Part shown: in pieces, positions 25,617 to 35,065 of the stretch
Numbering within the stretch: the first letter of the stretch is position 1
Layout: every line of letters begins with the position of its first letter
NCBI GenBank assembly: GCA_029983755.1
Contig: JASBYX010000009.1
Location: 1 to 41,500, forward strand
Length of the DNA: 41,500 bases
Direction: 5' to 3'
Source: Anaerovoracaceae bacterium
GTDB taxonomy: Bacteria > Bacillota > Clostridia > Peptostreptococcales > Anaerovoracaceae
Notes under the pieces: model-generated
What the model saw: the letters and a program-made list of their open reading frames with translations, nothing else
What the model was told of the DNA's origin: nothing
Databases searched by the model: none
Position numbers and translations under genes: made by a program

Positions 25617-26852
25617 TTAATTTGATTTTACGAATACCAGGGAGGAGTTGTGTCCACCGAACCCTAGGGAATTTGACATTGCATATTTGCAGTTTTCTAG
25701 GCTTTTCCCAATGTTTGGACAAATATCCAGGTCGCAGTCCTCATCGTACTTCTCGTATCCGATTGTAGGTGGCACAAAACAGTTTTCGAGAGCTTTAACG
25801 GTCAATATGCTCTCTACAGCTCCGCTTGCTCCAAGGAGATGCCCTGTCATGGACTTTGTTGAGGAAATAGTCAAGGTCTTTGCATGTTCACCGAAAGCTA
25901 GCTTGATTGCCTTGGTTTCTCCCTTGTCATTTAGGGGTGTTCCGGTTCCGTGGGCGTTGATATATCTAATATCTGACGGCTCAATTCCTGCATCCTTCAT
26001 GGCAAGCTTCATAGCGTTTGCTGCTCCACTTCCATCTTCAAGGGGTGCTGTCATGTGATGAGCATCACAGGATGCACCGTAACCTTTAATTTCGCCCAGT
26101 ATTTTTGCGCCTCTCTTAACAGCATGCTCATATTCTTCCAGTATGAGAATCCCTGCTCCCTCTCCCATGACAAATCCTGTTCGTTCCTTGTCAAATGGTA
26201 TGGATGCTCTGGCAGGATCATTTGAGTCAGACAGAGCCCTCATGGAAGTAAAACCACCTATTCCCAAGGGTGAGATACAGCTTTCGGCACCACCGCAAGC
26301 CATGACATCAGCATAACCGTCTCTGATCTGGTGAAATGCGCTTCCTATGGCATCTGTCCCTGATGCACAGGCAGTAACCACACAGGTACAGCTCCCCTGA
26401 AATCCAAGCCTTATAGCTATTAATCCTGCTGCCATGTTAGTTATACTAGAGGGCACGAAAAGTGGAGAAACCCTATCGAAGCCATTTTTTTCTCCCTTTG
26501 AGTGCTCCCTTTCTATTGTTGGCAGACCACCTATACCACTGGCAACGTTTACACCGAACCTTATGGGATCCTCTTCATCCATGGAAAGTCCGCTCTGTTT
26601 AAAGGCCTCAACGGCAGCAGCAAGTCCAAACTGGGTAAACTTTGCAGTTCGCCTTGCTTCCATCTTATCCATGACTTCTGTGGGATCAAAATTCTTAACT
26701 TCCCCGGCTACTTTGACCTTGAAATCTGAAGTGTCAAAACCCTCAATCATAGAAATACCAAGCTTCCCTGTCTTGGCACCTTCCCACATTTCCTTGACCC
26801 CTATTCCTATAGGGGATACCGCTCCCATTCCTGTTATTACAACCCTTCTCAT
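25617..26852 (-). CDS. fabF: Beta-ketoacyl-ACP synthase II FabF
   Basis: Condenses malonyl-ACP with the growing acyl chain. It has 411 residues, full length. The catalytic triad is Cys162 (TACASG), His301 (INAHGTGTPLND) and His338 (STKSMTGHLLGASG). The C-terminal SNSLGFGGHNSSLVF is typical. No FabA/FabB pair is present, so unsaturated acids would need another route. It follows a 122-bp spacer with a repeated motif. Confidence 0.96.
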   Translation of the reverse strand: MRRVVITGMGAVSPIGIGVKEMWEGAKTGKLGISMIEGFDTSDFKVKVAGEVKNFDPTEVMDKMEARRTAKFTQFGLAAAVEAFKQSGLSMDEEDPIRFGVNVASGIGGLPTIEREHSKGEKNGFDRVSPLFVPSSITNMAAGLIAIRLGFQGSCTCVVTACASGTDAIGSAFHQIRDGYADVMACGGAESCISPLGIGGFTSMRALSDSNDPARASIPFDKERTGFVMGEGAGILILEEYEHAVKRGAKILGEIKGYGASCDAHHMTAPLEDGSGAANAMKLAMKDAGIEPSDIRYINAHGTGTPLNDKGETKAIKLAFGEHAKTLTISSTKSMTGHLLGASGAVESILTVKALENCFVPPTIGYEKYDEDCDLDICPNIGKSLENCKYAMSNSLGFGGHNSSLVFVKSN

Positions 26853-26885
26853 TTTTCCTCCTAAAAATGGATTGCTTCCCTAAGC

Positions 26886-26948
26886 CTTAAATCCATCTCT
26901 TAAATGTAATCACAAGCCTTACCCTGCACTTAAATCTAGTTCTTAAAT
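26886..26948 (-). repeat. Four ATTTAAG motifs between fabG and fabF
   Basis: On the minus strand ATTTAAG occurs at 26948-26942, 26935-26929, 26905-26899 and 26892-26886. These are two pairs with a 13-bp step, 43 bp apart. The first pair is an exact repeat of CTAGATTTAAG. The core ATTTAA also occurs in the dyad at the operon promoter. It may be a second regulator site or an RNA feature. Confidence 0.4.
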
Positions 26949-26974
26949 CTAGCCCCAAATCCTATATTACGAGG

Positions 26975-27733
26975 CTAAATTGCCAGTCCGCCATCTATTC
27001 TCAAAACCTCTCCTGTAATATATCCTGCACCATCTGAAGCCAGAAAACTTACAGCTTTCGCAATATCATTTGGCGTGCCGATTCTTTTTACAGGAATGGC
27101 AGTTTCCATAGATTTCTCCACATCTTTAGGAAGGGCAGAAGTCATGTCCGTATCTACAAAACCCGGAGCCACTGCATTTACAGTGATACCCCTTGTTGCC
27201 ATCTCCCTTGCAAAAGTTTTTGTCATCCCGATGAGGCCTGCCTTCGCTGCGGCGTAGTTAATCTGCCCGGCATTTCCAATAAGTCCTGTTACAGAAGATA
27301 TGTTGATTATCCTGCCAAACTTCTGCTTCATCATAGGCCTTGTCACCTGCCTCATCATATAGAACGGGCCATAGAGATTGGTTTTTACGACTATATCAAA
27401 ATCCTCATCACTCATTCTCATTGCAAGTGAATCCCTTGTTATACCTGCATTATTCACAAGCACATCAATTCTTCCAAACTCCTCCAAAGCGGTTTTGCAA
27501 ATGTTCTCACAGTCCACAACCTTTGAGATATCCCCCTTTGCAAGGATAACCTTAATTTCATCATTTCCCGATTCAATAGCTTCCCTTCTGCATTCCTCCA
27601 AAGTCTTCTTTGCTGCGTCTTCGCTGCTTGCATAATTAATTACAATATTCATGCCTTCTTTGGCAAGCTCACAAGCGATAGCCCTTCCTATACCCCTGCT
27701 GGCTCCCGTAACGATAGCTGTTTTTCTCTCCAT
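26975..27733 (-). CDS. fabG: 3-oxoacyl-ACP reductase FabG
   Basis: NADPH-dependent reduction of 3-oxoacyl-ACP. It is a short-chain dehydrogenase of 252 residues. The cofactor loop is TGASRGIGRA, with VNNAGITRDSL and the catalytic Ser in NISSV, Tyr and Lys in NYAAAKAG. The ATG at 27733 follows AAGGAG by 5 nt; a GTG two codons upstream overlaps the ribosome site and fabD and is less likely. Confidence 0.95.
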   Translation of the reverse strand: MERKTAIVTGASRGIGRAIACELAKEGMNIVINYASSEDAAKKTLEECRREAIESGNDEIKVILAKGDISKVVDCENICKTALEEFGRIDVLVNNAGITRDSLAMRMSDEDFDIVVKTNLYGPFYMMRQVTRPMMKQKFGRIINISSVTGLIGNAGQINYAAAKAGLIGMTKTFAREMATRGITVNAVAPGFVDTDMTSALPKDVEKSMETAIPVKRIGTPNDIAKAVSFLASDGAGYITGEVLRIDGGLAI

Positions 27734-27735
27734 AT

Positions 27736-28668
27736 TCACTCCTTAAGCTCCCCTAATGCGTCCTCAAGCTCATTTACATCAGAGATTCCAATAACCTTAA
27801 TGCTTCTATCGATTTTCTTCAAAAATCCCGCCAGAGTTTTCCCCGGACCTATTTCCACAAAACAATCAACTCCGAAGGCGATCATTCTTCTGAGAGATGC
27901 TTCCATCATGACTCTTCCTGAAACCTGTTTTTCCAGCATCTCCCCTAAATCGTCATCTTTCCCATAAATATTCCCTGTGACATTTGAAAAGACCTCAAAA
28001 TCTGCCTTCCCTATGCTCATATCTTTAAGTTTCTCCCTGACAGCAATCCCGGCAGGCTTCATGTATGAAGTATGAAAAGGTCCTGAAACTTTCAGAGGAA
28101 TGACCCTTAGAGCCCCCTTTTTCTTTATCATTTCTGCGACATCTTCCACCGCACTCTTTTCCCCTGAGACAACCACCTGCCCCGGACAGTTGAGATTCGC
28201 CACTTCAGCAAAGTGTTTGATTGTGGAACACTCTGTGCAGCATTTTTCAATATCCTCTAAATCCATCCCCATAATTGCTATCATAGCAGAATCAATGTCT
28301 TTGGAGGCCTTCTCCATTTCCAGAGCACGAAATTTAACAAGCTCTATAGCTTCTTTTGGTTCACAAAATACCCCTGCTGCGGCAAGGGCTGTGTATTCTC
28401 CAAGGCTGAGTCCGGCAGCGTACTTCGGGGTTATCCCCCTTTCTTTTAGTTCTTTGAAGATTCCAAGGCTCACCGCGAGCATGGTAGGCTGGGTGTTGAA
28501 GGTTCTGGAAAGTTCCTCCTCGGAACCGTCAAATGCTATGTTTCTCTGGTCCTCATTTAAAAGATCCATTATCTTTTTAAATTCAGGGAATCTACCGTCT
28601 TGATAGAAGTCTTTCCCCATGCCGACTTTCTGACTTCCCTGACCCGGAAATAAGAATGCAGTTTTCAT
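27736..28668 (-). CDS. fabD: Malonyl-CoA:ACP transacylase FabD
   Basis: Loads malonate onto ACP. It has 310 residues. The oxyanion segment is FPGQGSQKVGMG, the nucleophile is Ser88 in AGLSLGEYTAL, and the catalytic His199 is in SGPFHTSYM. All are intact. It is preceded by a 107-nt spacer without an evident promoter; fabG starts 2 nt beyond its stop codon. Confidence 0.95.
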   Translation of the reverse strand: MKTAFLFPGQGSQKVGMGKDFYQDGRFPEFKKIMDLLNEDQRNIAFDGSEEELSRTFNTQPTMLAVSLGIFKELKERGITPKYAAGLSLGEYTALAAAGVFCEPKEAIELVKFRALEMEKASKDIDSAMIAIMGMDLEDIEKCCTECSTIKHFAEVANLNCPGQVVVSGEKSAVEDVAEMIKKKGALRVIPLKVSGPFHTSYMKPAGIAVREKLKDMSIGKADFEVFSNVTGNIYGKDDDLGEMLEKQVSGRVMMEASLRRMIAFGVDCFVEIGPGKTLAGFLKKIDRSIKVIGISDVNELEDALGELKE

Positions 28669-28775
28669 TTTTTAATCCTTTCCATATATGTAGATAGATG
28701 TAGGTAGATTCAAACCTAAGGTAAATTATGGCAAGTTATGTATTGCCAATGAGGGTTTAACGTCCCCATTAGCTG

Positions 28776-29897
28776 CTACTTGAAGGGAACCGCTAGCTCC
28801 GCCATCAGCTCCTTCACGGAAACTATTTTGTTGATCCTACCCACATTTGATCCTGAGAAAAAGAGACCGTTTTCTTCATCCCCATAGTAGGCGGCAATCA
28901 ATGCCTCGCTTATACAGTATGGGGTGGTTTTTGGATTGCAAGTTGTTATGCAGTTTATACATTTCTTCGGTGGTTTCCTGCCTTTTTCTTTCACATCTCC
29001 CAGAAGCTTGGAGTTGATGGCCCTGCCGGGTAGCCCGACAGGACTTTGGATTATCGTAATATCCTCTGCCCCGGCATACAAAATAGCTTTTTTGAATCCT
29101 TCTTTAGCATCGCACTCACATGTAGCAATAAACCTTGTGCCTATCTGGACTCCCATCGCTCCCCAGCTCAAAGCCCTTTCGATATCATCTGCATCGAAAA
29201 TGCTGCCACCTACAAACACAGGAATATCACAGGCTACATCCACCACATCCCTAACGATGGCCTCAAGGGAGTATGAGGTGTCATGGGAAAGCTCCTCAGG
29301 TTTGAATCCCAGATGCCCCCCTGCATCTCTTCCTTCAACAACGAAAAAATCAGGTCGCCTATGGTAGTTTCTTTCCCATGATCTGATCATAAGCCTAGCT
29401 GCCTTGGCACTTGAAACTATTGGAGCAAGGAGGACATTTTTGTGGATATTACCGGCATCGGAATCCACAAACTCCGGCAAGCTCAGGGGGAGGCCTGCTC
29501 CTGAAATTATACAGTCAACTCCTTCTTCAACGGCAACCTTCACACACTGACGAAAGTCCTTGGTGACGGTCATCGCATTTATACCTATCATGCCACGGCC
29601 CTTTGCAATACTTTTCGCCAGACGGATTTCCTTTCTCAGAGCATCCTGGTCAGCCTTGATATGATCAGTTTTAAACCCATCCTCTCGAAAGCCAATTAGG
29701 GCAGTAGAAATTATCCCCATGCCACCCTCCGCTGCAACTGCTCCGGCAAGGTTGCCCATGGATATACCAACTCCCATTCCCCCTTGTATTATGGGGTATT
29801 CCAGATTGCACCACTTTGGATTTTTCTCTATTAGCCTTTCACGGATCTCATTCCCGAGGCTATGCATTCTATCTTTGAATTCTCGGGATTTTTTCAT
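28776..29897 (-). CDS. FabK/nitronate monooxygenase-like flavin oxidoreductase with Cys-rich insert
   Basis: A 373-residue FMN-dependent enzyme of the nitronate monooxygenase/FabK superfamily. PIIQGGMGVGISMGNLAGAVAAEGGMGII and VEGRDAGGHLGF and PVFVGGSIFDADDIERALSWGAMGVQIGTRF are the flavin and substrate segments. Unlike the FabK beside it, it is longer and carries a four-Cys insert, KKCINCITTCNPKTTPYC, near the C-terminus, which might bind a metal or cluster. It sits between fabK and fabD with a 4-nt overlap (ATGA), so it is a true member of the operon. A second enoyl reductase, or one of altered specificity, is plausible. Confidence 0.82.
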   Translation of the reverse strand: MKKSREFKDRMHSLGNEIRERLIEKNPKWCNLEYPIIQGGMGVGISMGNLAGAVAAEGGMGIISTALIGFREDGFKTDHIKADQDALRKEIRLAKSIAKGRGMIGINAMTVTKDFRQCVKVAVEEGVDCIISGAGLPLSLPEFVDSDAGNIHKNVLLAPIVSSAKAARLMIRSWERNYHRRPDFFVVEGRDAGGHLGFKPEELSHDTSYSLEAIVRDVVDVACDIPVFVGGSIFDADDIERALSWGAMGVQIGTRFIATCECDAKEGFKKAILYAGAEDITIIQSPVGLPGRAINSKLLGDVKEKGRKPPKKCINCITTCNPKTTPYCISEALIAAYYGDEENGLFFSGSNVGRINKIVSVKELMAELAVPFK

Positions 29898-30814
29898 ACC
29901 TTCTCCTTAGCATCCTCATACTCCCTCATTATGGAGGATAGAATTTCTTTAATCGGTCTAACCTCATTAACAAAGGCAGCACTCTGACCTGCCATGAGGG
30001 ATCCATGGTTCACATCACCATCTTTAACAGCTTTTCTGAGAGCTCCGAGGGTATATTTTTCGAGCTCCATCTTGTCTACTCCCTCCTGCTCCCGCCTTAG
30101 ATATTCCTTGGCCATCTGATTTTTTAGGACTCTCACAGGAGCCCCTGATATTCTTCCTGTGACTATTGTGCTCCTATCTCTGGCACTCAATACGGCTTTT
30201 TTGTAGTTTTCGTGTATGGGACACTCTTCACCTGAGAGAAACAAGGTTCCCATCTGTACGCCTGAGGCACCCAAAATCTCAGCTGCGAGCATTTGCCTAC
30301 CTGTGGCTATTCCCCCGGCAGCAATAACGGGTATGTTCACAGCTTCAGCAACCAAAGGAAGAAGAACCATGGTTGACAGTTCTCCTATGTGTCCTCCGCT
30401 TTCTGTTCCCTCAGCAATTAGCCCATCGACACCAAGTGATGCAAGCCTCTTTGCAAGAGCAACCGAAGACACAACCGGGAATATTTTAACTCCTGCTCCC
30501 TGCCACATCTTCACATACTTACCCGGGTTTCCTGCACCTGTTGTCACAAGAGAAACCCCCATATCTCCTATGACCTTGGCCATCTCATCAGCTCTTGGAT
30601 TCATCAGCATCAGATTCACTCCAAAAGGCTTGTCTGTAAGCTCCTTAGCCTTCCTTATCTCCTCTGCCAAAGCCTTCTCATCCATGGCCCCTGAACCAAT
30701 TATCCCCATTGCCCCTGCTTCGGACACGGAGGCCGCAAACTCACCTGTGGCAACCTGTGCCATACCACCTTGAAAAATCGGGTATTTTGTGCCAAAAATC
30801 TCATTAATATTCAT
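29894..30814 (-). CDS. fabK: Enoyl-ACP reductase II FabK
   Basis: FMN-dependent reduction of trans-2-enoyl-ACP, the FabI replacement of many Firmicutes. It has 306 residues. PIFQGGMAQVATGEFAASVSEAGAMGIIGSG, GVNLMLMNP, EGTESGGHIGE with the catalytic His, and AAGGIATGRQMLAAEILGASGVQMGT match FabK. It is coupled to the downstream paralogue. No FabI or FabL is present in the window. Confidence 0.94.
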   Translation of the reverse strand: MNINEIFGTKYPIFQGGMAQVATGEFAASVSEAGAMGIIGSGAMDEKALAEEIRKAKELTDKPFGVNLMLMNPRADEMAKVIGDMGVSLVTTGAGNPGKYVKMWQGAGVKIFPVVSSVALAKRLASLGVDGLIAEGTESGGHIGELSTMVLLPLVAEAVNIPVIAAGGIATGRQMLAAEILGASGVQMGTLFLSGEECPIHENYKKAVLSARDRSTIVTGRISGAPVRVLKNQMAKEYLRREQEGVDKMELEKYTLGALRKAVKDGDVNHGSLMAGQSAAFVNEVRPIKEILSSIMREYEDAKEKV

Positions 30815-30859
30815 TCTCTAACTCCTAGATTTCTCCCTCATCATCTAATGGTTGTTTCC

Positions 30860-31786
30860 CTAAAGTTTACAAATCATTGCCCCATAGGTGAGGCCTGCGC
30901 CGAAGCCCACAGAAAGCACCCTCATGCCTTCCTTCAAAAGTCCCCTCTTCCTCATATCTCCAAGGACCACAGGTATGCTCGCCGCAGAAGTATTCCCATA
31001 GCTCTGAATGTTCATAAAAGTTTTTTCCATTGGGATTTCAAGCTTTTCCATGGTGCTCTTTATAATCCTCTCGTTTGCCTGGTGGAAGACGAACCAGTCG
31101 ATTTCCGAGGCACAAAGTTTGCTCTCCTCAAGGACTCCCCTGACAACCTCCGGTACCTTGTTCACCGCAAATCGGTAAACTTCCTGACCTTGCATTTTTA
31201 TCTGAGGGTCAAACCTTCCGCAGGACAGGACCTGGCTGTTTGGTATCAGTCCATTCTTTGCAACAAAACACCCATCCTCCGAGGTGGTGCACACTACTGC
31301 ACCGGCGGCGTCTCCGAAGAGCACGTCGGTGTTTCTGTCAGATAGAGGCATAACCTGAGAGATCCGTTCACTTCCGATTACAAGTATTTTGTTGTAACTT
31401 CCCGTCCGCAGCAATGCATCTGCCACAGTGCAGCCGTACACAAACCCGGAGCATGCTCCGTTCACATCTATTGAAAGTATTTCTTCCTTTAGAGAAAGGC
31501 GCCCAGCCACTTCGTTAGCCACCCCTGGAGTTGCCCTGTCCGGGGTGAAGGTGCAGACGATCATCCCGTCAATTTCCCTTGTATCATCGATGCCGGCATC
31601 TTCCATGGCCTCCAAGGCTGCGGAATATGCCATGTCAGCATTGGTTTCATTATCCCCTGCAAACCATCTGCTTTCGATTCCGGTCTTTCTTTTTATCCAC
31701 TCGTCTGTGGTGTCCATAACCTTCGAAAGGTCATCATTTGTAACCTGCTTCTGCCCGTGGGAGCTTCCAAATCCAATGAACTTCAT
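30860..31786 (-). CDS. fabH: Beta-ketoacyl-ACP synthase III FabH
   Basis: Starts each chain by condensing acetyl-CoA or a branched acyl-CoA with malonyl-ACP. It has 308 residues. The triad is Cys112 (NGACSGFVYG), His235 (FVFHQANERI) and Asn265 (YGNTSAAS). It starts 1 nt from the stop codon of the fused carboxyltransferase gene. The primer preference cannot be read from the sequence. Confidence 0.95.
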   Translation of the reverse strand: MKFIGFGSSHGQKQVTNDDLSKVMDTTDEWIKRKTGIESRWFAGDNETNADMAYSAALEAMEDAGIDDTREIDGMIVCTFTPDRATPGVANEVAGRLSLKEEILSIDVNGACSGFVYGCTVADALLRTGSYNKILVIGSERISQVMPLSDRNTDVLFGDAAGAVVCTTSEDGCFVAKNGLIPNSQVLSCGRFDPQIKMQGQEVYRFAVNKVPEVVRGVLEESKLCASEIDWFVFHQANERIIKSTMEKLEIPMEKTFMNIQSYGNTSAASIPVVLGDMRKRGLLKEGMRVLSVGFGAGLTYGAMICKL

Positions 31787-33571
31787 CTAAATCAAATCCT
31801 TCCCGATGCGCCTTAGCTTCCTATATCTTTTTTCCACAAGGTCTGAGGGCTTTAGTGAAAGGGTTTCTTCCAGAGCTTTTGCGATTCCCTCTGCGATTTC
31901 CTCAAATACCTCGGGAGAAAAACTCATACCATCTTCTGCTGTTCTTTCTGCCATTTTCTCGAGTATTATTTCATCACATATTCCCATTTCCAAAAGGTCA
32001 TATGAAGTCAGCTTCATGTCTCTTGCGGCTTCTTTCCACTTGGCTGAATCCTTCCACAGTATGCTGGCAAAACCCTCAGGTGACAGTATGGAGAAGATGC
32101 TGTTTTCCAGCATAATCATCTTATCCCCAAAGCCTATGGCAAGTGCTCCGCCGCTGCCCCCTTCTCCAATGAATATATTGATAACGGGAACTTTCAAGCG
32201 GCTCAAGGTAAAAAGACAGTGTGCTATTGCACTGCCCTGACCGTTTTCTTCTGCTTCTTTGCCTGGGTATGCTCCCGGGGTATCTACGAAAGTTATAACG
32301 GGTCTTCCGAACTTTTCTGCCTGGAGCATCAGCCTTTCTGCCTTCCTGTAACCTTCGGGGTTTGGCATTCCGAACCTGTACTTCAAATTGTCTTCCAAGG
32401 TTCTTCCTTTCTGCTGACCTATCACGGTCACAGGTAGTCCTCTGAAACTTGCAATTCCCCCAATGATGGAACTATCTTCACCATAGAGTCTATCTCCTGC
32501 TAATGGATAGAAATCTTTAAAAATTTTCTCAATATAGTCTTTGGCAGTTGGTCTTTCTTTTGAACGAGCCCGCTCTACTCTTTCGTAAGCTCCAAACAAG
32601 CGAGCGCGCTCTGCCCTTTCGTAAACTTCACCTGTGGGGGCTTTCTCTAACCCTTCGATGGTTTCAACCTGTCTATGAAGATGTGCAAGTTTCTTCTTTT
32701 CTCTTAAGGACAATCTTACGTGCAGTCCCAAAATATCTCCAAGGGTTTTCCTCATATCTTTTCTATGAACCACCTGGTCCAGAAAACCATGTTCCTTTAG
32801 GAACTCTGCACTTTGAAAACCCTTTGGCAATTCCTCCCCTATGGTTTGGCGAATCACCCTAGGTCCTGCAAATCCGATTAGGGCTCCCGGTTCTGCAATC
32901 TGAATATCTCCTAGGGATGCAAAGCTTGCTGTAACCCCACCGGTGGTAGGATCTGTCATTACTGAAATGAACAGGTTTCCTTCGTCGCTGAATTTCTTGA
33001 TTGCCGCCGACGTCTTTGCCATCTGCATAAGGGATATTATTCCCTCTTGCATCCTGGCTCCCCCGGAAGCAGAAAATATTATAAGGGGCAAGGATTTCTT
33101 TGCTGCATACTCTGTAGCCCTTGTTATTTTTTCACCTACCGCCATCCCCATGCTGGCCATGAGGAATCTGCCGTCCATTACGCATATGACTGTTTTGTGA
33201 CCTTGAATCCGTCCGGTTCCCGTGATGACAGCCTCCGGGAGCTGACATTTTTCCTGAGCGTCTTTGACTTTTTCCTCATATCCGGGAAATTTAAGTGGGT
33301 CGTATCCCTTTATCCACCTGCTGAACTCTCGAAAAGTACCCCTGTCGCAGATGGTGTTAATCCTTGCTCTTGCAGTGAGGTGCCCGTGATATCCGCATGA
33401 TTTACACACGTAAAAATTTTCACGAAGCTCACTTCTTTTGCCGGTTTCTTTGCAGTTTGGGCATATGAGCCGCTCGTTGTCATTTCGCAGTTTTTCTATG
33501 TCGTCTTCCGTCCTTAGAATCCGATTTAGGGTTCTCAGAAGGTTCTTTTTTTCTTTAAAAAATCTGTTCAT
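31787..33571 (-). CDS. accDA: Fused acetyl-CoA carboxylase carboxyltransferase AccD-AccA
   Basis: A 594-residue fusion of the beta and alpha carboxyltransferase subunits in one frame. The AccD part (about 1-290) opens with a zinc ribbon (CPNC and CKSC, Cys37/40/56/59) and continues with SASGGARMQEGIISLMQMAKTSAA and GEELPKGFQSAEFL. The AccA part (about 345-594) includes GGIASFRGLPVTVIGQQKGR, VDTPGAYPGKEAEENGQ and IGEGGSGGALAIGFGD. The linker holds a 12-residue repeat, YERAERARLFGA then YERVERARSKER, from a 36-nt tandem duplication (32565-32625). It starts 18 nt after accC. Confidence 0.95.
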   Translation of the reverse strand: MNRFFKEKKNLLRTLNRILRTEDDIEKLRNDNERLICPNCKETGKRSELRENFYVCKSCGYHGHLTARARINTICDRGTFREFSRWIKGYDPLKFPGYEEKVKDAQEKCQLPEAVITGTGRIQGHKTVICVMDGRFLMASMGMAVGEKITRATEYAAKKSLPLIIFSASGGARMQEGIISLMQMAKTSAAIKKFSDEGNLFISVMTDPTTGGVTASFASLGDIQIAEPGALIGFAGPRVIRQTIGEELPKGFQSAEFLKEHGFLDQVVHRKDMRKTLGDILGLHVRLSLREKKKLAHLHRQVETIEGLEKAPTGEVYERAERARLFGAYERVERARSKERPTAKDYIEKIFKDFYPLAGDRLYGEDSSIIGGIASFRGLPVTVIGQQKGRTLEDNLKYRFGMPNPEGYRKAERLMLQAEKFGRPVITFVDTPGAYPGKEAEENGQGSAIAHCLFTLSRLKVPVINIFIGEGGSGGALAIGFGDKMIMLENSIFSILSPEGFASILWKDSAKWKEAARDMKLTSYDLLEMGICDEIILEKMAERTAEDGMSFSPEVFEEIAEGIAKALEETLSLKPSDLVEKRYRKLRRIGKDLI

Positions 33572-33589
33572 AATTGTGTAAGCTATATA

Positions 33590-35065
33590 CTAAAGAATTC
33601 TTTCCTTGTCATTGGCAGGTTTGATATCATCAGAGGTCTTAACATGCTCGGCAGCCTTAAGATCATCAGCGTTGATATCCTCAGTGATTTCAATATCATC
33701 TGCGGTTTTGAGAATATCGATTATGTCCTTTGCGTTCTCTTCCATAAAGGCCGTGGTGTAATCGCCCCTTAGGAATGCTTTGTTGTAAAGAATCATGTAC
33801 TGAAAGCTCAAGGTTGTCTCAATTCCCCTTATGATCATCTCACCTAGAGCCCGTCTCATTTTTCTGACGGCTTCTATTCTGGTGTCCCCATAGGTAATTA
33901 TCTTCCCCGCCATGGAGTCGTAGTAGGGGCTGACGTTCGATCCTGAGTGAAGGGCGCTCTCCACCCTTACACCGTTACCCCCCGGAAAGTGTACGAAATC
34001 CACCTTCCCCGGAGAAGGCGCAAAATTCTCAAGGGGTCTTTCTGCACATATCCTGCATTCTAATGCATGGCCTTTAAACCTCACATCTTCTTGGGTAAAG
34101 CTCAAGGGAAGGCCGGCAGCGATTTTCAGCTGCTCACCTACGATATTCACTCCCGTTATCATTTCCGTCACAGGGTGCTCCACCTGAATTCTGGTGTTCA
34201 TCTCTATGAAATAGAATTTATTATCCCCATCCAAGACAAACTCCACAGTTCCTGCACCCTCGTAATTTGAGACCTTTGCAGCCTTCACAGCAGCTCGGCA
34301 CAGTGCCTCTCTGGTTTCTCCATCGAGTCCGAAAGCAGGAGCTTCCTCAAGCATCTTTTGATTCTTTCTCTGTATGGAGCAATTTCGCTCTCCCAAGTGA
34401 ACAACGTTCCCATAGGCATCACCCAGTACCTGAACCTCTATATGCCTCGGGGACAAAATAAGTTTCTCCATGTACAGGGTTCTATCTCCGAAGGCTGTCT
34501 CAGCTTCCATTGCGGCTTCCTCAAAGGCTCTCTCCAAGGCATCCTTAGAGTCAACCCTACGCATACCTCTGCCTCCGCCTCCCGATGATGCCTTAATCAA
34601 TACGGGATAGCCGATTTTCTCTGCAGTTACTTTGGCAGCCTCCAAATCCCTCAAAACTCCGTCAGACCCTGGAACAACAGGCACTCCGGCGCCTATCATC
34701 ATGTCTCTTGCCGCTGCTTTGTTCCCCATAGCCTCTATAACTTCCGGAGCAGGACCGATGAATTTAATTCCGTTCTCCTTGCAAAGCTTGGCAAACTCCG
34801 GGTTTTCCGACAAAAATCCAAACCCCGGATGTATTCCATCGCATCCTTTTCCAAGAGCAGCCTCAATGAGATTGTCCATATTCAGATAGCTGTCCCTAGG
34901 GGACGGTCCGCCGATGCACACCGAATCATCTGCCAAAATAACATGAAGGGCATTTTCATCTTCCGTAGAATAAACAGCCACAGTTTCGATGTTTCTGTCT
35001 ATACATTCCCTTATTATCCTGACAGCTATTTCCCCACGGTTTGCTACGAGCACTCGCTTCAGCAT
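33590..35065 (-). CDS. accC: Acetyl-CoA carboxylase biotin carboxylase AccC with C-terminal tail
   Basis: ATP-dependent carboxylation of biotin on AccB. The first roughly 445 residues are normal: KRVLVANRGEIAVRIIR, the ATP loop SSGGGGRGMRRV, MEAETAFGDRTLYMEKL, ERNCSIQRKNQK, EMNTRIQVEHPVTEM and ECRICAERP. After the normal end comes a tail of about 45 acidic residues with a loose repeat (LKTADDIEI, VKTSDDIKP), which the family lacks. It overlaps accB by 7 nt. Confidence 0.95.
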   Translation of the reverse strand: MLKRVLVANRGEIAVRIIRECIDRNIETVAVYSTEDENALHVILADDSVCIGGPSPRDSYLNMDNLIEAALGKGCDGIHPGFGFLSENPEFAKLCKENGIKFIGPAPEVIEAMGNKAAARDMMIGAGVPVVPGSDGVLRDLEAAKVTAEKIGYPVLIKASSGGGGRGMRRVDSKDALERAFEEAAMEAETAFGDRTLYMEKLILSPRHIEVQVLGDAYGNVVHLGERNCSIQRKNQKMLEEAPAFGLDGETREALCRAAVKAAKVSNYEGAGTVEFVLDGDNKFYFIEMNTRIQVEHPVTEMITGVNIVGEQLKIAAGLPLSFTQEDVRFKGHALECRICAERPLENFAPSPGKVDFVHFPGGNGVRVESALHSGSNVSPYYDSMAGKIITYGDTRIEAVRKMRRALGEMIIRGIETTLSFQYMILYNKAFLRGDYTTAFMEENAKDIIDILKTADDIEITEDINADDLKAAEHVKTSDDIKPANDKERIL

